In this document: positions 59,770 to 64,000 of the stretch, piece by piece
Position numbering within the stretch: position 1 is the stretch's first letter
Layout of the letters: each line of letters opens with the position of its first letter
From: an uncultured Bacteroidales bacterium
GTDB lineage: Bacteria > Bacteroidota > Bacteroidia > Bacteroidales > F082
DNA: 64,000 nt
Direction: 5' to 3'
Assembly (NCBI GenBank): GCA_947303085.1
Contig: CAMYXP010000007.1
Span: 97,106-161,105 of the forward strand
Notes under the pieces: generated by a model
Database searches by the model: none
What the model was told of the DNA's origin: nothing
What the model saw: only the letters and a program-made list of their open reading frames with translations
Made by a program: the position numbers and the translations under genes

Positions 59770-59824
59770 GTCATTTCGACCGAAGCGAAGCGTAGTGGAG
59801 TTCCCTACGGTCGGTCGGAATGAC
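59770..59824. repeat. Dispersed palindromic repeat, copy 4
   Basis: The ends GTCATTTCGAC and TCGGAATGAC are inverted copies around a GC-rich centre. It lies between the WlbA-like gene and galE, and its end creates an earlier in-frame ATG for galE that is probably not the start. Confidence 0.75.
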
Positions 59825-59846
59825 AAAAAATGAAAATTATTTGAAT

Positions 59847-60896
59847 ATGAAGATATTAGTTACAGGAGGAACGGGATTTATCGGTTCACATACGACCGTA
59901 GAATTACAGCAGCAGGGCTACGATGTAATCATCGTGGATGCCTTATTTAACTCGAGAATCGAGGCACTCGACGCTATTGCTTCAATTACTGGCAAGAAGC
60001 CGGAATTCGAGCAGTTTGACCTTGCCGACAGAGAAAAAGTCGACAATTTCTTCAGCCGCCATCAAGATATTAAAGGTGTTATACATTTCGCAGCGCACAA
60101 AGCTGTGGGCGAATCGGTGGAGCAGCCGTTGAAGTATTACAGAAACAACCTCGATTCGTTGATGAATATTCTTGAATCGATGAATAAATATGGCGTTGAG
60201 AATCTTGTTTTCTCGTCGTCGTGTACCGTTTACGGCGAGCCAGACCCGGAAAACCTGCCGATTTCGGAGAAAGCGCCTATCAAAAAGGCTGAATGCCCTT
60301 ACGGCAACACCAAACAGATTGCTGAAGAGATTATGCAAGACTGTATTGTGGCTTATAAAGGCTTGAACGCCATTGCGTTACGTTATTTCAACCCTGTAGG
60401 GGCACACGAGAGCGCAAAGTTGGGCGAGCTGCCATTTGGAGTACCGGCCAACTTGATGCCTTATGTCACACAGACAGCTTACGGAATCCGTCCGTTCCTG
60501 AGAGTGTTCGGTGACGACTATGACACACCCGACGGAACGCCTATCCGCGACTACATCCACATCATGGATTTGGCGAAAGCCCATGTGAAAGCTGTGGAGA
60601 GAATGATTCAAGGCAAGATGAAGACCCCATTTGAGGTGTTCAACGTGGGAACAGGCACAGGATATTCGGTTTTGGACATCATAAAATCGTTCGAGAGAAG
60701 CAATAATATCAAGCTGAAATACGAAATCGTGGGCAGAAGAGCCGGCGACATAGTGAAAATCTGGGCTGACCCTACATATACTAATAAGGAGTTGGGCTGG
60801 AAAGCCGAGCGCACACTCGACGACATGACACGCAGCGCCTGGGAATGGGAAAAGGCTTATCGCGAAGGCAAAACATGTTTTAGAATTGACAAATAA
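59847..60896 (+). CDS. galE: UDP-glucose 4-epimerase
   Basis: A 349-residue SDR enzyme from the ATG at 59847 (MKILVTGGTGFIGSHTTVEL); a start nine codons earlier lies in the repeat. VFSSSCTVYGEPD supplies the catalytic Ser/Thr region and ECPYGNTKQIAE the Tyr-x-x-x-Lys. NRYFNPVGAHES-type elements are present as YFNPVGAHESAKLG. It interconverts UDP-glucose and UDP-galactose, and may act on the N-acetyl forms. Cytoplasmic. Confidence 0.95.
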   Translation: MKILVTGGTGFIGSHTTVELQQQGYDVIIVDALFNSRIEALDAIASITGKKPEFEQFDLADREKVDNFFSRHQDIKGVIHFAAHKAVGESVEQPLKYYRNNLDSLMNILESMNKYGVENLVFSSSCTVYGEPDPENLPISEKAPIKKAECPYGNTKQIAEEIMQDCIVAYKGLNAIALRYFNPVGAHESAKLGELPFGVPANLMPYVTQTAYGIRPFLRVFGDDYDTPDGTPIRDYIHIMDLAKAHVKAVERMIQGKMKTPFEVFNVGTGTGYSVLDIIKSFERSNNIKLKYEIVGRRAGDIVKIWADPTYTNKELGWKAERTLDDMTRSAWEWEKAYREGKTCFRIDK

Positions 60897-60903
60897 TATT
60901 AAC

Positions 60904-61950
60904 ATGAACAATAATCACCTTATTATAATGGCTGGCGGCGTTGGCTCAAGATTTTGGCCTATGTCGATACCTGAAAAACCTAAACAGTTCATCGACGTGA
61001 TGGGCATTGGCAAGACCATGATTCAGCTCACAGTTGAACGTTTTGCAGGCATCATCGCTCCTGACCATGTGTGGATTGTGACATCGAAGAAATATAAGGA
61101 CATCGTGATGGAGCAGTTGCCGGAAGTCCCTGAGACACAAATACTTATGGAGCCCATCATGCGCAACACAGCACCTTGCATCGAGTATGTTAGCCGCAAG
61201 ATTTACGCCAAATATCCTGATGCGAACCTCGTGTTCTCACCTGCCGACCATCTCGTGCTCGATGTGCCACATTTCCAAGAGGTGATTAAGGAATCGCTTG
61301 AATATACTAAGAATAACGATGTCATAGTGACGCTCGGAATGATGCCGACGAGACCAGAGACAGGTTACGGATACATCAAATCGGTGGATGCCAACTCGAA
61401 GGAGAAAATCCAGAAAGTGGAAGCCTTCAAGGAGAAACCGAACCTCGAGACAGCTAAGAAATACTTGGCCGACGGCGGATATTACTGGAACGCGGGCATT
61501 TTCATCTGGAACGTGAAGATGGTGGTGAACACTATCGCACAACTTGTGCCTGATTTGGCTGAAGTTTTCGATAAAATTGAGCCTCATTTCTATCAAAAAG
61601 ACGAGCAAGCAGTCGTCGACGAGCTTTTCCCGACATGCCCGAACATCAGCATCGACTATGCCGTGATGGAGAAATCGAAAGACGTGTTCGTGTATCCTGC
61701 AAGCTTCGGTTGGAGCGACATCGGCACATGGGGCAGCCTTTACACACACATTCCTTACGATGAGAAAAAGAACGCCATCATCGGAGAAAACATCCAGATG
61801 GTTGACAGCAAAGACTGCATCGTACGTTCTTACGGAAGAAAGAAAGTGATAGTGCAAGGCCTTGATAATTATATAGTTGTCGACGACAACAACTGTCTGC
61901 TAATCTGCAAGATGCAAGACGAACAACTTATAAAAGAATGGCAAAAATAG
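60904..61950 (+). CDS. manC: Mannose-1-phosphate guanylyltransferase
   Basis: A 348-residue nucleotidyltransferase from the ATG at 60904 (MNNNHLIIMAGGVGSRFWPM). Conserved MAGGVGSRFWPMS, FSPADHLVLD and VEAFKEKPNLETAKKYL are present, as is WNAGIFIWNVK. It forms GDP-mannose. It lacks the C-terminal isomerase domain of long ManC proteins, so it is the short guanylyltransferase-only type. GDP-mannose could feed a GDP-fucose or mannose unit of the glycan. Confidence 0.93.
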   Translation: MNNNHLIIMAGGVGSRFWPMSIPEKPKQFIDVMGIGKTMIQLTVERFAGIIAPDHVWIVTSKKYKDIVMEQLPEVPETQILMEPIMRNTAPCIEYVSRKIYAKYPDANLVFSPADHLVLDVPHFQEVIKESLEYTKNNDVIVTLGMMPTRPETGYGYIKSVDANSKEKIQKVEAFKEKPNLETAKKYLADGGYYWNAGIFIWNVKMVVNTIAQLVPDLAEVFDKIEPHFYQKDEQAVVDELFPTCPNISIDYAVMEKSKDVFVYPASFGWSDIGTWGSLYTHIPYDEKKNAIIGENIQMVDSKDCIVRSYGRKKVIVQGLDNYIVVDDNNCLLICKMQDEQLIKEWQK

Positions 61951-61974
61951 TTTTCTGAACTAAAATCATATATT

Positions 61975-63915
61975 ATGAAGAAGTTTTTGACAAATATCGC
62001 AAAATTATTCTTTGGAAGAAGAAATTCAGGTTCATTATCAAGAGGTTATGTGTTGGCTTTCGACATTCTTTTGGTAATTTGGACATTGATTATCATTCCA
62101 TTGTTGAGGTATTATCCTGATTTCAGCAGACTCACTTTTATTGATTTTTTTAGAAAATCAATTTCAATACTATTGCTTTTCATAATCGGATTTTTAATCA
62201 CCGGTTCATATAAAGGACTTGTCAGATACACAGGTTTTAAAGATATTGAGAAGATTACCAAAACAACAATATGGGTTTTTATCACTATTTGTATTACTAA
62301 GTTATTGATAAACAACGAAGAGAATCTGAGTTTCCTCAGTCCGTATTTCCCGAAATACATCACCGTAGCGCTTATATGCGTTGTTTCATTGGTTTTGATG
62401 GTCGTCGCCCGACTCATCATTCGTCGTATTTACAACGAATATCTGCGCCCTCAGCCAAACAAAATCAATGTGATTATTTATGGTGCCGGTGATGCGGGTC
62501 CTATCACGCAAAACGCTCTGTATCAGGACACTTCCACACAATACAATATTGTTTCTTTTGTTGACGACTCAAATTCAAAAATCGGTAAAGCCATTAACGG
62601 AGTGCGTATTCGTAAGCCGGAAGAAGCCCTGAATAAAGACTTTATCAAGAAATTTGGAGTCGATATGATTATCTTGGCTATGCCAAGTTTGAAAATCAAT
62701 AAACGTAACGAGATTGTCAACCGTCTCCTCGAATTGGGAGTTACAGTGAAAGCAGTGCCTCACGTAGATTCTTGGATCAATGGCAGCCAACTGAATTTCA
62801 ATCAGATCGCAGATATCAAGATTGAAGATTTGCTTGAAAGAGACCCTATCGTTTTGGGTAAGGAAAACGTGAAACATGAACTGGAAGGCAAAGTCGTGAT
62901 GGTGACAGGAGCAGCAGGTTCAATTGGTAGCGAGATTTGCCGTCAGGTGTTGCAGCATAATCCTAAGTGCTTGATTATGTTCGACCAAGCTGAGTCGCCG
63001 ATGTACGATTTGCAGTTTGAGTTGAACAACGAAGAACCATACAAGCACATCGCGGTGCCGAAAGAGTTCGTCGTCGGTAATGTGAAAGATATCAACAAGA
63101 TGACCGAGGTGTTTGAGAAGTATCATCCGCAGATTATCTACCACGCAGCCGCTTACAAACACGTCCCTCTGATGGAGAGTTTCCCATACGAGGCGGTGTT
63201 TGTCAACGTGTTCGGAACCAAGATTGTCGCCGATTTGGCAATAAAATATGGCGTTGAGAAGTTTGTGATGATTTCGACCGACAAGGCGGTGAACCCAACC
63301 AACGTTATGGGAGCCACCAAGCGTATCGCCGAGATTTACACTCAGAGCCGTAACAGCAAGACGAAGTTTGTGACCACTCGTTTCGGTAATGTTTTAGGCT
63401 CAAACGGTTCTGTTATCCCATTGTTTAAGAAGCAGTTATCTCATGGCGGACCATTGACCGTCACCGACAGAAACATAATCCGTTTCTTTATGACGATTCC
63501 TGAAGCCTGTAGCTTGGTTTTGGAAGCCGGAGCCATCGGCGATGACGACGACATCTTCGTATTCGATATGGGCAAGCCTGTCAAGATTTACGACTTGGCG
63601 AGCAAGATGATCAAGCTGTCGCATGTGCCTGACGTTCAGATAGAAATCACCGGTTTGCGTCCGGGTGAGAAGCTGTATGAGGAGTTGTTGGCGACGAAGG
63701 AAAACACCATCCCGACCGAGCATCCGAAGATTATGCGCGCGAAGGTTCGCGAATATACTGAGGAGGAAGTAAATCAAGAGATCGCGAAGCTTCTTGAGAT
63801 ATTGCCTACCTGCAACGACTTTGACATTGTGAAACAAATGAAGGTGATAGTGCCTGAGTTTAAATCAAATAACTCAGTCTATCAAATTCTTGATAAACAA
63901 ATGGGGGAGGTATAA
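61975..63915 (+). CDS. Membrane-bound nucleotide-sugar 4,6-dehydratase/epimerase (CapD/WbpM type)
   Basis: A 646-residue protein with four membrane helices in the first 150 residues, a CoA-binding-like domain (VIIYGAGDAGPITQNAL), then the catalytic SDR domain (VVMVTGAAGSIGSEICRQVL) with ISTDKAVNPTNVMGATKRIA. The C-terminal RPGEKLYEELLA is typical. WbpM/PglF proteins convert UDP-GlcNAc to a 4-keto-6-deoxy sugar, the entry to bacillosamine, QuiNAc and FucNAc. This is the last gene of the plus-strand set. Confidence 0.93.
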   Translation: MKKFLTNIAKLFFGRRNSGSLSRGYVLAFDILLVIWTLIIIPLLRYYPDFSRLTFIDFFRKSISILLLFIIGFLITGSYKGLVRYTGFKDIEKITKTTIWVFITICITKLLINNEENLSFLSPYFPKYITVALICVVSLVLMVVARLIIRRIYNEYLRPQPNKINVIIYGAGDAGPITQNALYQDTSTQYNIVSFVDDSNSKIGKAINGVRIRKPEEALNKDFIKKFGVDMIILAMPSLKINKRNEIVNRLLELGVTVKAVPHVDSWINGSQLNFNQIADIKIEDLLERDPIVLGKENVKHELEGKVVMVTGAAGSIGSEICRQVLQHNPKCLIMFDQAESPMYDLQFELNNEEPYKHIAVPKEFVVGNVKDINKMTEVFEKYHPQIIYHAAAYKHVPLMESFPYEAVFVNVFGTKIVADLAIKYGVEKFVMISTDKAVNPTNVMGATKRIAEIYTQSRNSKTKFVTTRFGNVLGSNGSVIPLFKKQLSHGGPLTVTDRNIIRFFMTIPEACSLVLEAGAIGDDDDIFVFDMGKPVKIYDLASKMIKLSHVPDVQIEITGLRPGEKLYEELLATKENTIPTEHPKIMRAKVREYTEEEVNQEIAKLLEILPTCNDFDIVKQMKVIVPEFKSNNSVYQILDKQMGEV

Positions 63916-63916
63916 G

Positions 63917-63933
63917 TCGCTGATAACCAGCGA
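63917..63933. terminator. Short hairpin after the WbpM-like gene
   Basis: A 6-base-pair stem (TCGCTG with CAGCGA) closes a 5-base loop just after the stop and before the tRNA. No long T-run, so a weak terminator. Confidence 0.4.
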
Positions 63934-63938
63934 TTAAG

Positions 63939-64000
<62 letters not shown>

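Noticed and set aside
59820..59846. Earlier galE start at 59820
   Set aside because: Those nine codons come from the end of a dispersed palindromic repeat; the standard GalE N-terminus starts at 59847.

Overview
The window is chromosomal DNA from a member of the Bacteroidota, most likely an uncultured gut-type Bacteroidales. The signs are TAnnTTTG promoter elements with a TTTG or TTG box about 18-22 bp upstream, no obvious Shine-Dalgarno sites, and families typical of the phylum (DUF4954, an EF-G2-type EF-G paralog, WG-repeat and RyR-domain proteins, thioester-less alpha-2-macroglobulin, ATPgrasp_ST). No transposase, integrase, phage gene or CRISPR array was seen. After adding three very small ORFs, no gene-free stretch exceeds about 300 bases.

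Region 1 (1-3485) is housekeeping: a ClC channel (cut by the window edge), exonuclease III, a membrane-anchored VanX-type dipeptidase and mnmA. Region 2 (about 3475-16977, all minus strand) is an accessory island of signalling-type domains: an ATPase_2 / TPR / TIR operon; an M48 protease / zinc-ribbon / WG-repeat operon; a sigma factor followed by a cysteine-protease-like/RyR/zinc-ribbon fusion, a second RyR protein and small membrane proteins; a secreted protein with two tiny downstream ORFs; and a TIR-TM-WD40 protein. It lies between mnmA and fusA2 and is the best candidate for an undescribed system. My reading is a membrane-coupled sensing and effector network with a dedicated sigma factor; this is inference.

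Region 3 (17114-21256) holds a membrane protein, an EF-G paralog lacking the catalytic GTPase histidine, a PfkB-family kinase and tRNA-Asn(GTT). Region 4 (21310-41603, all minus) is a surface-polysaccharide locus of about 20 kb with nearly continuous gene overlap: an O-antigen ligase/polymerase, a Wzi/RemB-like barrel, a DegT aminotransferase, two ATP-grasp proteins, an SDR epimerase, a CBS-nucleotidyltransferase, Wzx flippase, four glycosyltransferases, a nucleotidyltransferase-aminotransferase fusion beside LicD, two phosphoglycosyl transferases and two acyltransferase-type genes. Together they predict a glycan carrying amino sugars and probably a phospho-amino-alcohol or amino-acid decoration.

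Region 5 (41748-53525) is mixed: a PlsC-like acyltransferase, an FMN-binding protein, a surface-antigen barrel, rsmI, a conserved acidic protein, tdk, a giant alpha-2-macroglobulin and tsaB. Region 6 (53612-63915, plus strand) supplies nucleotide sugars for the locus: rmlC, rmlD, DUF4954, nagB, WlbB- and WlbA-like genes, galE, a mannose-1-phosphate guanylyltransferase and a WbpM/CapD-type dehydratase. A tRNA-Thr(CGT) is cut by the right edge. Three families of short repeats are scattered between and even inside genes.
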